Shown here piece by piece: positions 11,702 through 21,744 of a stretch of 24,265 nt of DNA; the stretch's first letter is position 1; each line of letters opens with the position of its first letter. Source of the DNA: Zarea fungicola (lineage: Eukaryota; Ascomycota; Sordariomycetes; Hypocreales; Cordycipitaceae); assembly GCA_900169235.1 (NCBI GenBank), contig FWCC01000084.1, positions 1 through 24,265 on the forward strand. The letters run 5' to 3'. The translations under genes and the position numbers were made by a program. The notes under the pieces were generated by a model that was given only the letters and a program-made list of their open reading frames with translations, did no database searches and was not told the origin of the DNA.

Positions 11702-11848
11702 ATGCCACAATTAACACCTTTTTATTATATGAATGAAATAGTATTTGCTTTCGCAATAATTGTAATAGTATTATATGTATCATCTAAATATATCTTACCA
11801 AGAACAGTTCGTTTATTCTTATCACGTATATTTATAAGTAAAATATAA
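11702..11848 (+). CDS. atp8: ATP synthase subunit 8
   Basis: A 48-residue protein, the usual fungal length, with the diagnostic start MPQLTPFYYMNEIVFAF. One membrane helix (about 12-27) is followed by a basic tail (SKYILPRTVRLFLSRIFISK). It is a peripheral-stalk component of the Fo sector next to subunit a. It lies directly upstream of atp6, the conserved atp8-atp6 pair. Confidence 0.97.
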   Translation: MPQLTPFYYMNEIVFAFAIIVIVLYVSSKYILPRTVRLFLSRIFISKI

Positions 11849-11900
11849 TATTATTTTATAACAATAGTTAGAATATTTAGTTTTTCTCAAGATTTATATA

Positions 11901-11922
11901 ATTAGTAGTCTAAACTACTAAT
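11901..11922 (+). repeat. Stem-loop between atp8 and atp6
   Basis: ATTAGTAGT pairs perfectly with ACTACTAAT (9 bp) around loop CTAA. It ends 13 nt before the atp6 ATG and could influence processing or translation of atp6. Confidence 0.55.
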
Positions 11923-11935
11923 CTCAAAGTAAAAT

Positions 11936-12706
11936 ATGTCTTTCTTTACAGAAATAAGAAGCCCATTAGATCAATTTGAAATAAGAGATATTTTAAATTT
12001 AGAAATATTAGGTGGTAATTTACATTTATCATTAACAAACATAGGTTTATACTTAAGCATAGGAATGGTATTAGTATTAGTAATATCAATATTAGGAACT
12101 AATTATAACAGATTAGTAAGTAATAATTGATCAATTGCTCAAGAATCATTATATGTAACAATACATAATATTGTTACAAGTCAAATTAACCCAGGTAGAG
12201 GTCAAATTTACTTCCCATTAATGTATACATTATTTGTATTTATTTTAATAAATAATTTAATAGGTATGGTTCCATATAGCTTTGCATCTACAGGTCATTT
12301 TGCCTTAACATTTGCATTAAGTTTCACAATCGTGTTAGCAGCTACAATAATAGGATTCCAAAACCATGGATTAAAATTCTTTTCATTATTTGTACCAGCA
12401 GGTTGTCCATTAGTATTATTACCTTTATTAGTAACAATAGAATTAATCTCATACTTAGCTAGAAATATTTCATTAGGTTTAAGATTAGGTGCTAATATTA
12501 CATCAGGTCATATGTTATTACATATCTTAAGTGGATTTGTATATAATATAATGAATTCAGGAATAATATTCTTTATAATAGGTTTAATACCATTAACATT
12601 TATAATAATGTTCTCAGGATTAGAATTTGTTATAGCCTTTATCCAAGCACAAGTGTTTGTAGTTTTAGCTTCATCATATATAAAAGATGGATTAGATTTA
12701 CATTAA
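11936..12706 (+). CDS. atp6: ATP synthase subunit 6 (Fo subunit a)
   Basis: Subunit a provides the proton half-channels against the c-ring. The product has 256 residues and starts MSFFTEIRSPLDQFEIRDIL; the first few residues are probably cleaved, as in other fungi. The essential Arg is Arg183, in the motif SLGLRLGANITSGHM. The C-terminal helix QAQVFVVLASSYIKDGLDLH is also typical. Two UGA-independent reading blocks are joined by one UGA Trp (VSNNWSIAQESLY). Confidence 0.98.
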
Positions 12707-12969
12707 TATATAATAGTAAATTATAAAAATTAAAGTAAAAGAACAAGGTAACAAAGGAAAATTATAAAATAATAATATTGAATATATAAAATAGTAAGCT
12801 ATAAATATTATAAGTAGAAATTAATCAAGTTTTTTTATAAAAACAATAATTCAGTGCTTGCACTATAATGAAAATAAAAATTTTCAATAAAAAAGTCAAT
12901 AATCAAAAACATTAAATAGTTTATTTCTTTTCTTTAAAAAATTAGAACAATTAGTGATATAAAAAATAT
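12707..12969 (+). other. atp6-rns spacer
   Basis: About 260 nt with no gene. It holds a short inverted repeat AGTGC-TT-GCACT at 12853-12864, unusually GC-rich for a spacer. At 12955-12971 TGATAT-AAAAA-ATATCA lies just ahead of the rRNA and could mark its 5' processing site. Confidence 0.5.
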
Positions 12970-14425
12970 CAAAATAATAGTTGAGTTTGGTGATGGCTCT
13001 GATTGAACACTGTCCAAGTGCTTGACACATGCTAATCGAACGTTTTAATTAAGGCGCAAGCCCATAATTAAAAAGTGGTGTACAGGTGAGTATAATAATA
13101 TTTCATGCCGACCTTAAAGTGAAGCTAAATTCTTCATATACAAAAGGGGTTAAGAATTCCCGCTTTAAGAGGATGATAAATATTTTCGGGATAGGTAGTA
13201 GTGAAGGTTATGTCTTCACTAGCCTTAACTCTCGTAGTCGAAACTGAAAGGTTAATCGACCACATTGGGTCTGAAAAAAGCCCAATGCAAGTTAGTACAG
13301 CAGTGAGGAATATTGGTCAATGGCCTAACGGCTGAACTGGCAACTTGGAGAAGTGATAAGTCTTAAATTGTTATTAATGTTTTCGGACATATAATAACTA
13401 TAAGATTTAATTAGTATTGAATGAAACTTTGTTTATATATCGATAATGACGGTATATATATTATGTCTTGACCAATTACGTGCCAGCAGTCGCGGTAATA
13501 CGTAAGAGACTAGTGTTATTCATCTTAATTAGGTTTAAAGGGTACTCAAACGGTCAGTAAAACGACTAGAGTTATATAGAAGAAGGCAGTACCTTAAGTG
13601 TAGAGATTAAATGCTGTCATACTGGAGGGACTCTGAAAAGGCGTAGGCAGCCTTCTAAGTAATAACTGACGTTGAAGGACGAAGGCATAGATCACGAACA
13701 GGATTAGATACCCAAGTAGTCTTTGCAGTCAATGATGAATGCCATAGGTTAGATAAAAAATTTAGTCTATAAATGAAAGTGTAAGCATTTCACCTCAAGA
13801 GTAATGTGGCAACGCAGGAACTGAAATCACTAGACCGTTTCTGACACCAGTAGTGAAGTATGTTGTTTAATTCGATAATCCACGAAAAACCTTACCACAA
13901 TTTGTATATTTTACAGGAGTTGCACGGCTGTCTGCAGTTGATGTTGTGAAACTATGGTTTCCATGAATTAACACAATCCCTTGCTTTATTTTTAAATTTT
14001 TTACCATAAAGCATTTGACCCAGGAATATGGGAAGAAAAAAGGGAGTAAGACAAGTCATCATGGCCTTAATATTGTGGGCTATAGACGTGCCACATAAGC
14101 CTAAACAAAGAGATGCGAAAATGTGAATTCTAGCAAATCTCCAAAATAGGAAATAAAAAGGATTGTAGTCTGAAATTCGACTATATGAATACGTAATTAC
14201 TAGTAATCGTGAATCACCATGTCACGGTGAATAATTCTCGGATTGGTACTAACCACTCGTCGCATGCTGAAAGGAGTTTATACAATAAGTTTGCTTTTTT
14301 ATAGTAAGTAAAAAAAATAAATAGATTTTATATATCTTATTATAGATTTCTTCGTATGTATAGCTCTAATTAGTGTTAAGTCGAAATACGGTTCGCGTAG
14401 TGGAAGTTGCGCGGGAACAATTAAT
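12970..14425 (+). rRNA. rns: Small-subunit ribosomal RNA
   Basis: This is the RNA core of the mitochondrial small ribosomal subunit. Conserved blocks appear in order: the 5' TTGGTGATGGCTCTGATTGA near 12988; the 530 loop GTGCCAGCAGTCGCGGTAA at 13480-13498; the 790-region GGATTAGATACCC near 13701-13713; a 1050-1200 region AAGTCATCATGGCC near 14054; the decoding-site region TAGTAATCGTGAATCACC near 14201; and the 3' helix-45 hairpin GCGTAGTGGAAGTTGCGC near 14395-14412. No intron is present. Both ends are estimated from the conserved blocks and may be off by 10-30 nt. Confidence 0.95.
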
Positions 14426-14442
14426 TTTTAACAATAGATAAA

Positions 14443-14468
14443 TTATATAATATATTTATATTATATAA
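14443..14468 (+). repeat. Stem-loop abutting trnY
   Basis: TTATATAATATA pairs perfectly with TATATTATATAA (12 bp) with only TT between the arms. It ends on the base before trnY, between the rns 3' end and the first tRNA of the cluster. Confidence 0.6.
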
Positions 14469-14553
14469 AGGAGGGTTCCTTTATTGGTAAGAAGGGCTAA
14501 ACTGTAAATTTAGTACATGAATTGTTTTGAGGGTTCGAATCCCTCGTCTCCTA
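14469..14553 (+). tRNA. trnY: tRNA-Tyr(GUA)
   Basis: Acceptor AGGAGGG/GTCTCCT (last pair G-G), D stem CCTT/AAGG, anticodon stem CTAAA/TTTAG with loop CTGTAAA (GTA), a long variable arm, T arm GAGGG-TTCGAAT-CCCTC. Confidence 0.95.
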
Positions 14554-14556
14554 ATA

Positions 14557-14629
14557 GATCTAGTAACTTAATTGGTAAAGGATTTCCTTGTCACGGAAAT
14601 AGATGTCGGTTCGATGCTGATCTAGGTCG
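14557..14629 (+). tRNA. trnD: tRNA-Asp(GUC)
   Basis: Acceptor GATCTAG/CTAGGTC (with a T-G and a C-G pair), anticodon stem TTTCC/GGAAA with loop TTGTCAC (GTC), T arm GTCGG-TTCGATG-CTGAT. It lies 3 nt after trnY. Confidence 0.93.
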
Positions 14630-14631
14630 AA

Positions 14632-14713
14632 GGAAAAGTCTCCATTTGGTAGGGTAAGACACTTGCTATGTGTTATGTTTTTACATTTAGGTGTTCGAAT
14701 CACCTTTTTTCCG
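14632..14713 (+). tRNA. trnS: tRNA-Ser(GCU)
   Basis: Acceptor GGAAAAG/TTTTTCC, anticodon stem GACAC/GTGTT with loop TTGCTAT (GCT, AGY codons), extended variable arm, T arm AGGTG-TTCGAAT-CACCT. Confidence 0.93.
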
Positions 14714-14772
14714 CTTAGATTGTATGAATCTTTTATTCTTAATACCACTATAAATATGAAAATGATTAATAA

Positions 14773-14812
14773 ATTAATCAATATAATTAAATTATTATTA
14801 ATCAATATAATT
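14773..14812 (+). repeat. 16-nt direct repeat in the trnS-trnN spacer
   Basis: ATTAATCAATATAATT occurs at 14773-14788 and at 14797-14812. The 124-nt spacer (14714-14837) otherwise holds only the stem-loop next to trnN. Confidence 0.6.
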
Positions 14813-14814
14813 TA

Positions 14815-14837
14815 TATAGTAATTACAATTTACTATA
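14815..14837 (+). repeat. Stem-loop abutting trnN
   Basis: TATAGTAA pairs with TTACTATA (8 bp) around loop TTACAAT. It ends on the base before trnN. Confidence 0.58.
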
Positions 14838-14908
14838 GCCTCTATAGCTCAACGGTAGAGCATAATACTGTTAATATTATGATAAATGTTCGATTCATTT
14901 TAGGGGCT
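14838..14908 (+). tRNA. trnN: tRNA-Asn(GUU)
   Basis: Acceptor GCCTCTA/TAGGGGC, D arm GCTC-AACGGTA-GAGC, anticodon stem TAATA/TATTA with loop CTGTTAA (GTT), T arm AAATG-TTCGATT-CATTT. Confidence 0.95.
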
Positions 14909-14993
14909 AACGAAGAATATTAGTGAATAACTAATATATAGCTATATTCATTATAGCAAATTGAACTTTAATTAGTAATTAAAAATATAAAAA

Positions 14994-15803
14994 GTGACAA
15001 ATTCAATAAGAAATAATTTTCAAGATCATCCTTTTCATTTAGTATCACCTAGTCCTTGACCTTTATATACAAGTATATCATTATTTACTTTAACTGTTAA
15101 TGGTGCATTATCTATGCATTTATTTAATAATAGCTATATAGTATTCTATATTGCTTTAGCAACAGTTGTAACATCTATGACATTATGATTTAGAGATATC
15201 ATAGCTGAAGGTTCTTACTTAGGTAATCATACATTAGCTGTACAAAAAGGATTAAATTTAGGTGTTATATTATTTATAGTATCTGAAGCTTTATTCTTTG
15301 CTGCTATATTCTGAGCATTCTTCCACAGTGCATTAACACCTGCAGTAGAATTAGGTGCTCAATGACCACCTATGGGAATAGAACCTGTAAATCCATTCGA
15401 ATTACCTTTATTAAATACAGTATTATTATTAAGTAGTGGTGCTACAATAACATATGCTCATCATTCTTTAATTAAAGGTGAAAGAAAAGGAGCTATATAC
15501 GGAAGTATATTTACAGTAATATTAGCATTAACATTTACTTTATTCCAAGGTATAGAATATTCAGTTTCATCATTCACTATTAGTGATGGTGTATTCGGTA
15601 CATGTTTCTTCTTTGGTACAGGTTTCCATGGATTACACGTAATTATTGGAACAATCTTCTTAGCAGTAGCTTTATGAAGAATAATATCATATCACTTAAC
15701 AGATCATCACCATTTAGGTTTTGAAGCTGGTATCTTATACTGACACTTTGTTGACGTAGTATGATTATTCTTATATGTATCAATGTATTATTGAGGATCA
15801 TAA
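14994..15803 (+). CDS. cox3: Cytochrome c oxidase subunit 3
   Basis: Cox3 is the seven-helix accessory core subunit of complex IV. The product has 269 residues, the family length. The start is GTG at 14994: the protein then reads [20 protein letters not shown], as in other ascomycetes. An in-frame TAA lies only 3 nt upstream (14988-14990), and the next in-frame ATG would delete the first 40 or so residues. Conserved segments include [30 protein letters not shown] and the C-terminal [20 protein letters not shown], with Trp from UGA. Confidence 0.97.
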
Positions 15804-15818
15804 TCTAAGTCTATAAAA

Positions 15819-15842
15819 TATCTTAATCAAACTATTAAGATA
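15819..15842 (+). repeat. Stem-loop abutting trnG
   Basis: TATCTTAAT pairs perfectly with ATTAAGATA (9 bp) around loop CAAACT. It ends 1 nt before trnG, in the 40-nt spacer after cox3. Confidence 0.62.
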
Positions 15843-15843
15843 A

Positions 15844-15914
15844 ACGGATATATGTTAATGGTAAACTCACCGATTTCCACCCGGCCAATGTCAGTTCGAT
15901 TCTGACTATCCGTA
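15844..15914 (+). tRNA. trnG: tRNA-Gly(UCC)
   Basis: Acceptor ACGGATA/TATCCGT and T arm GTCAG-TTCGATT-CTGAC are perfect. The anticodon loop is TTTCCAC (TCC). The anticodon stem ACCGA/CCGGC pairs only in its three middle positions; both outer positions are A-C mismatches. Confidence 0.88.
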
Positions 15915-15961
15915 CATTTTATAGTATAGTTTTATGTTATATCTTTTTTTTAATTTAATTT

Positions 15962-16594
15962 ATGTTTACAATTTATGAATATTATTTTTCAGGTTATACA
16001 GTAGAATTTTTAGATATATTAAGTGTTATAGCAGTATTATTTGGTATAACTGTAATTATTAATAAAAATCCTATAGGTTCTTTATTATTTTTAATAGGAT
16101 TATTTGCTTCAATATCAGTATATTTAATTTTATCAGGATTAACATTTATAGGTTTCTCTTATTTAATTGTATATATAGGTGCAGTATCTATTTTATTCTT
16201 ATTTATATTAATGCTTATAAATATAAGAACTAGTGAATTACAAAGTAATAATGTAAATAGTATACCATTAGGTTTATTTATTGGTATATTATGAAATTAT
16301 AGTTTATTCCAGTTATTACCTTATACTTTATCAATTAATACTAAAAGCAATTGATTATTAGGATCATATAATTACAATAATATATTACCAAGTGTTAATA
16401 ATATAGAAACAAGTAATGTAATGTTTGTAACAAGTAATAATTGAGATGGTACTATGACAGAAACAAGTCATATTTCAACAATAGGAAATATATTATATAC
16501 ATCATATAATATGTGATTATTCTTAGCAAGTATTATTTTATTATTAGCTATGGTTGGTGCTATAGTAATAACAATAAAACAAGAAAAAAATTAA
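15962..16594 (+). CDS. nad6: NADH dehydrogenase subunit 6 (complex I)
   Basis: ND6 is a membrane subunit of the complex I proton path. The product has 210 residues. The start MFTIYEYYFSGYTVEFLDIL is followed by helices carrying the conserved GLTFIGFSYLIVYIGAVSIL block, which holds the pi-bulge region of helix 3. The segment about 110-180 is polar and Asn/Ser-rich, as in fungal homologues. A last helix (LASIILLLAMVGAIVITI) precedes the stop. In-frame UGA codons encode Trp. Confidence 0.97.
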
Positions 16595-16618
16595 TTATTA
16601 AGTTATAATTAATGAATA

Positions 16619-16638
16619 TATTAGTAATTTTACTAATA
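16619..16638 (+). repeat. Stem-loop abutting trnV
   Basis: TATTAGTAA pairs perfectly with TTACTAATA (9 bp) with TT between the arms. It ends 1 nt before trnV, at the head of the five-tRNA cluster. Confidence 0.62.
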
Positions 16639-16639
16639 A

Positions 16640-16711
16640 GGGGAATTAGTTCAATGGTAGAGCATTTGTTTTACACACAAAAAGTTGTAGGTTCGAATCT
16701 TACATTCCTCA
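16640..16711 (+). tRNA. trnV: tRNA-Val(UAC)
   Basis: Acceptor GGGGAAT/ATTCCTC, D arm GTTC-AATGGTA-GAGC, anticodon stem TTTGT/ACAAA with loop TTTACAC (TAC), T arm GTAGG-TTCGAAT-CTTAC. Confidence 0.95.
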
Positions 16712-16712
16712 A

Positions 16713-16784
16713 GATTCCTTAGCTTAATCGGTAAAGCATATTATTGATAATAATAAGTTCTGCGTTCAATTCGCGGAGGAATTA
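16713..16784 (+). tRNA. trnI: tRNA-Ile(GAU)
   Basis: Acceptor GATTCCT/AGGAATT, D stem GCTT/AAGC, anticodon stem TATTA/TAATA with loop TTGATAA (GAT), T arm CTGCG-TTCAATT-CGCGG. Confidence 0.95.
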
Positions 16785-16793
16785 CTATACACA

Positions 16794-16878
16794 AGAGAAT
16801 TGGCCGAGTGGTTTAAGGCGGTAAGTTTGAGTTTTATTAGGTGATAAACCTGCATCCGTTCGAATCGGATATTCTCTG
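16794..16878 (+). tRNA. trnS: tRNA-Ser(UGA)
   Basis: Acceptor AGAGAAT/ATTCTCT, D stem GCC/GGC, anticodon stem GTAAG/TTTAT with loop TTTGAGT (TGA, UCN codons), long variable arm, T arm ATCCG-TTCGAAT-CGGAT. Confidence 0.95.
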
Positions 16879-16880
16879 TA

Positions 16881-16952
16881 AAGAGTATAGTTTAATTGGC
16901 AAAATACGGAGCTTCAACCTCCTGGTTCTTGGTTCAAATCCAAGTACTCTTG
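16881..16952 (+). tRNA. trnW: tRNA-Trp(UCA)
   Basis: Acceptor AAGAGTA/TACTCTT, anticodon loop CTTCAAC (TCA) closed by GGAG/CTCC. The UCA anticodon reads both UGA and UGG, which explains UGA as Trp in the protein genes. Confidence 0.95.
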
Positions 16953-16967
16953 AATATAAAATATATA

Positions 16968-16987
16968 TATATATGGATACATATATA
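16968..16987 (+). repeat. Stem-loop abutting trnP
   Basis: TATATATG pairs with CATATATA (8 bp) around loop GATA. It ends 2 nt before trnP. The AT-alternating arm makes this a weaker case than the others. Confidence 0.45.
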
Positions 16988-16989
16988 AA

Positions 16990-17061
16990 CAAGTTGTGGC
17001 AGAGTGGTAATGCGCTTTCTTTGGGAGAAAGAGGTCCTAAGTTCGATCCTTGGCAACTTGA
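16990..17061 (+). tRNA. trnP: tRNA-Pro(UGG)
   Basis: Acceptor CAAGTTG/CAACTTG, anticodon stem CTTTC/GAAAG with loop TTTGGGA (TGG), T arm CTAAG-TTCGATC-CTTGG. Confidence 0.95.
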
Positions 17062-17132
17062 AAATATTCATAATAATTTGAATATTAGAACATTTAGAAA
17101 TTAATTAAAATAATAAGATATATAAATTATAT

Positions 17133-17157
17133 TTATTTGCTAGTTATAGCAATATAA
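17133..17157 (+). repeat. Stem-loop at the rnl 5' boundary
   Basis: TTAT-TTGCTA pairs with TAGCAA-ATAA (10 bp, one bulged T) around loop GTTA. It lies where the large rRNA should begin and may help define its 5' end. Confidence 0.45.
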
Positions 17158-19484
17158 GTATATAAAGGAATTATTATGGAATTTTAGCTATGTATTAAGG
17201 AGAATTAATATAAAACAAAGAAATGAAATATTTCTTAGTTTAATAAACTCTAGAAGAAATTTAATAATAAACGAAGTGAATTGAAATATCTTAGTAACTT
17301 TAGGAAAAGAAATCAAAAGAGATTCTATGAATAGCGTGAGCGAAAGTAGAGGAGTCTATTAAGTAGAATGGTCTATAAACTGTTTGAAAGGGGAACCTTC
17401 CTCAAAGACTAAATATAATACATAAGCGATAGTGTAAAAGTACCGTGAGGGAAACGAATAAAAATAGTAATTTTAGAAGCAGTTCGAGCGCAAGCTAAAG
17501 AACGTACCTTTTGCATAATGGGTCACCAAGTTAACATTAGATGCGAGGATTATTCCGTAGTTAAACCAAACGTTAAAATAACGATAAGTGTCTAAAGTTA
17601 GACCCGAAGCCTGGTGATTTTACCACAATCAGGATTATAAAGGTCCGAACGGGTGATTGTAGCATAAATCTCCGAAGAATTGTGGTAGGTATAGTGAAAG
17701 ACAATACTGACTAGGATAGCTGGTTTTCTGCGAAACCTATAACAGTAGGCAATTTAATAAAATATCTTAGCAGGTACAGAATTTAATCTCAGGCAATATT
17801 ATATTGCGCAAATTGGGGAATCGTGAAGATTTTATCAGTGAGTATGTAGACTCGGAATGGCAAAGATATATATTGAATGATCAGACATAGAATGATAAGG
17901 TTGTATGTCAAAAGGGAAACAGCCCAGAACAAGAGTTAAGGTTCCTAAATTATTTGTTAAGTGAAATTAAGAAGGTTTTTATTAAAGTCGACAAGGAGAT
18001 AGGCTTAGAAGCAGCCATAATTTTATGACCTCGTAACAGAGCGCTTGTTAAGTTATAAAAGCATCGAAAATATAACGGATCTAAACAATATACCGAAACC
18101 TTGTCCATAAATTATCAAATAATTATTTATTTGATTCTTATGGGGTAGCAGAACGTTGAATTAAATTATGAATGGAATTTTATAAATTTTATTAAGAAAA
18201 TATTTAACTCAAGTGAGAATGGTGACATGAGTAACGAAAAGAATATAGTTTAGTAAGGATGCAAGTTCTTACTTTACATATCCGCCTAAAGCTTATGGAT
18301 AAATTTAAGTAACGGCCTCTAAGTTTCTAATCTAAAGATTAAAACGATGAGTAAATCTTTTATTATGAAGGACGACATTTTTTAGTGGAAAATGTACAGG
18401 AAAATTGATAATATTATAACCGTACCTAGAATCTGACTACAGTAAGCTAGTAGAGTATACGAAGGCGTAATTGAGATAACAATCATAAAGGAACTCGGCA
18501 AATTGACTATCGTAACTTCGGGATAAGTAGGGCTCATTATTCTTGATTAATATCAGGTAAAGAGGAAGAAACATAAAATAATGTTGTACGACTGTTTAAT
18601 TAAAACACAGCACTTTGCTTAAGATTAAAAATCTATGTATAAAGTGTGATATCTGCCCGGTGCCGGCTGGCTAACAGAGATAATTGAATATTTTACTATT
18701 TGATGTCGACGGAAGCCCCGGTTAAAGGCGGCCTTAACGTGAGGGTCCTAAGGTAGCGAAATGCCTTGGCCGTTAAATGCGGTCTTGCATGAATGGTGTA
18801 ACGATACAACAGCTGTCTCTATGATTGACTCAGTGAAATTGGAATAGCTGTGCAGATACAGCTTACCTCTAGTTAGACGAGAAGACCCTATGCAGCTTTA
18901 CTGTCACTAATTATAGATTTTGATGAACAATTTTCAGACTAAAAGGGAATTGATTAAATATCCATGAGAAACCTTTATTTTTTCATCATCTGAATGAATT
19001 GGTGTACTATTTTATAATGGTACATCATCCTAGTTCAGCTTAATTTCATTAATTAAGAAATTAAGTACCCTTGGAGAGGAACTATCGCTAGGGGACAGTT
19101 TATGTGGGGCACAGACCCTGTAAAGAGTAAACAGGTGTGTCTAATAATTATTTTTATTTTGTTTGCAATTTTTAAATAAATCATTTTAACTTTGATATAA
19201 CTATGGGTATTTATACGATTATATTTATATTGAAAATTTAGGTAAGATTTTGACTATACTGAAATTAGAGATAATTGAAAATTTTATGTAGTAATTACTA
19301 AAATTTTTTAGTTATTCAGGCGCAAGCTCGAATAATTATGTTTTTAATATCTAAAAAGCTCAACGGCTTAATCTTGCCTTACTGTTTGATTATCAACAAA
19401 TCTTACAGTTGCGTAAGCAGGGCATAGGATCACAAGATGCAATAAGGAAAGATCTTGGATTATTGGAAAAGCTACGCTAGGGAT

Positions 19485-21167
19485 GTTTGTCCTTTAATAT
19501 TTTATTCAACCTTGAATAAAATTATTATTATAAATTGGGTAAATTTCAAGAATTACTTATATAGTAAACTTGAAGCGAAGTTTATCTTAGCATAAATTTA
19601 AGATAAAAACGTTCAACGACTATTTGGTGAGTGTTATGCATGCTTATAATTTTTATAATTATTTAAAGCGACACAATAATCCTTTATTACTACCCAACAT
19701 TTTATTGTTATATATTGAATTTACAAAAATAAAAAAGAAAAACAAAAGTTTATTATGAAAAATAATATAGTATTAAATAATATTATACATAATCCTAAAA
19801 AAATTACTTTAAATAATAAAGTAGCAGATATAAGAAAAACTAAGTATTTACCTTCTTTTGCTAAAGAATGAAAAGATACTATTTATTCTTATAATAAAAA
19901 TACTATGAAAAATATACCTAGTCATCATCTTAATATTAATAAGATAATACAAAGTTATTTTCATTTATATTTCTCTACAAAAAAGAATGATCAAAATAAA
20001 ACATTTATATATCCTGGAAAATTTATTCCTGTAAAAAGAAGACGTAATCTTTTAAGAAAGATTTATGTAAGTAATCCAGATATTAAATATACAAATAATA
20101 AAGCAATTATTACTTTATTTACATTAAATAGAGAAAGAAGTTTCTTATATAAAAAATATATAAAAGCGAATAAAAAAATACAAAGTTATTTAATTCAACG
20201 TTATTTATTTTTATATAAAAATAATATAATGAATTTATATAATGTTTTAGCTACAAATAATAAAGATCAAAGTTATTTCTTATTAAGAAATAAAAGTAAA
20301 TTTATACAACATAAGTTAAAATATTTAAGTAAATTTTTATTATTAAAAAATTTGTATTTAAAAAAAGTGTGAAGTAAAATTATACATACTTTTGTTAAAA
20401 AACATTTAATCTTCTTAAGAAAACATGAATTACAATATTCATTAAATCAATTAAAATTTAATAAATTAACTTTATTAAATAAATTAAGTCTATTATTAAA
20501 TAAAATATTAGGTAAAAAGGTCGAATATAATATAATTAACTTAAAATCTATTGTATTTAATAGTGATTTATTTACTGAAGCTTTAGCTTTAAAGTTTAAA
20601 AAAAGTAAATCCTTTAATTATAAAGAAAATATATTAAATATATTAAATAAAGCTAATTTTCCATATTTTAAAGATAATAGTTATAATGAAGATGAATATT
20701 TATTAAATAATTTTAAAGATACTAAAATTTTATCTTATATAAATAATCATCAGAATTTAGATAAATTTATTAATATTATTAATCCATCTCCTAATACAGG
20801 ATGAGAGGCTAAAGATATACATAAAGAAATCTTTAATTCAATTCAATATAAAAATCTTGAAGGTATAAGAATAGAAACTAAAGGTAGATTAACTAAACGT
20901 TATAGAGCTGATAGATCTATTTATTATAAAAAATGAAAAGGTGGATTACAAAAAACATCTTTAAATACAACCTTATTTAGAGGTAATATTAATCCTAATG
21001 TAGCTTATTCAGTAGCAAATAATACACGTCGTGTAGGTTCATTTGCTATAAAAGGATGAGTATCAGGGAAATAATTAATATAATAATTCAAATCAATATA
21101 TACATAAAATGAAGACATAGTCTGAACCATTTTGAAAGAAATGGAAATCATTTATGATAACAAATAG
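19485..21167 (+). other. Group I intron in rnl (mL2450 site), host of rps3
   Basis: The exon junction reads GCTAGGGAT / AACAGGCTAA, equal to the E. coli 2449/2450 site. P1 can be drawn: exon AGGGAT (19479-19484) pairs with intron GTCCTT (19489-19494), leaving the T-G wobble expected at the 5' splice site. The intron ends in G (21167). Core elements are visible: GTTCAACGACTA at 19611-19622 (P4-P7 region) and AGACATAGTCT at 21113-21123 (P7 3' strand). This is the IA-type intron characteristic of Pezizomycotina. It carries no homing endonuclease, only rps3. Confidence 0.93.
19755..21074 (+). CDS. rps3: Ribosomal protein S3, intron-encoded
   Basis: This small-subunit ribosomal protein is encoded within the rnl intron, the usual place in filamentous ascomycetes. 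The frame has 439 residues from ATG 19755 (MKNNIVLNNIIHNPKKITLN) to TAA 21072-21074, reading several UGA codons as Trp (first at 19869). It is Lys/Asn-rich and highly basic, typical of mitochondrial S3. The N-terminal KYLPSFAKEWKDTIYSYNKN and the C-terminal GRLTKRYRADRSIYYKKWKG and TRRVGSFAIKGW segments match the fungal family. Its stop lies about 38 nt before the 3' core element of the intron, so protein and ribozyme share little sequence. Confidence 0.95.
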
Positions 21168-21744
21168 AACAGGCTAATTTGCGCAAGAGTGTACAAAATG
21201 AGTGCGCGGTTTGGCACCTCGATGTCGGCTTAACTTATCCTCATGGATGCAGAAACTATGTAGGGTGCGACTGTTCGTCGATTAAAAAGTTACATGAGCT
21301 GGGTTAAATACGTCGTGAGACAGTATGGTTTCTATCTTCTAGAGGGAATTAGAATAAAATAAGAACGAACTTTTGTACGAAAGGAACAAGAATAATTTTT
21401 TTTAAATAATAGTTACTAACCTATGGTTTACCTGTTGTTTATGTGCCTTAATATTAAATATATAGCTAAAACTATATATAGATATATACTTAGTTTACTA
21501 AGTCTATATAGGGATGTTTCTCTCACTAAGATAAATATATTACATAAGCACGGCAGGAAAGCTAAGTTGGTTAAGGATAAGTGCTGAAAGCATATAGGCA
21601 CGAAGCTTATCTTAAGATATTTCTTAAATATATGTATTAGAATAATACATAATAGGCTTTCTTTGTAAGAATCTAGAGATTTGTAAGATGAAAGTACTAA
21701 TTTTATAATTTACTATAAATAAATATATCATTTTTTTAATATAT

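Larger units (their letters stand above)
17158..21705 (+). rRNA. rnl: Large-subunit ribosomal RNA (two exons, one group I intron)
   Basis: This is the RNA core of the mitochondrial large subunit. Exon 1 runs from about 17158 to 19484 and exon 2 from 21168 to about 21705. Conserved blocks in order: domain I GGAAAAGAAATCAA near 17303; GGTCCTAAGGTAGCGAAAT near 18744; GACGAGAAGACCCTATG near 18876; the peptidyl-transferase segment TTTGGCACCTCGATGTCGGC near 21210; the sarcin-ricin region TTGTACGAAAGGAACA near 21373; and a domain VI stretch AGCACGGCAGGAAAGC near 21547. Ends are estimated; the 3' end is placed after AAAGTACTAA near 21700. The position between trnP and trnT is the standard one. Confidence 0.94.

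Noticed and set aside
14560..14805. 81-codon ORF on the minus strand
   Set aside because: It lies across trnD and trnS on the opposite strand and has no recognisable protein features.
14663..14923. 86-codon ORF on the plus strand
   Set aside because: It runs through trnS, the AT-rich spacer and trnN; codons reflect tRNA sequence and poly-A/T.
16841..17104. 87-codon ORF on the plus strand
   Set aside because: It covers trnS(UGA), trnW and trnP, three well-formed tRNAs.
17094..17104. TTAGAAATTAA upstream of rnl, similar to the Neurospora mitochondrial promoter consensus
   Set aside because: It departs from the consensus as I remember it at two positions, and similar strings are common in AT-rich spacers.
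21720..21744. Possible stem-loop before trnT
   Set aside because: Only a 6-nt ATATAT self-pairing is available, too weak to count with the tRNA-adjacent set.
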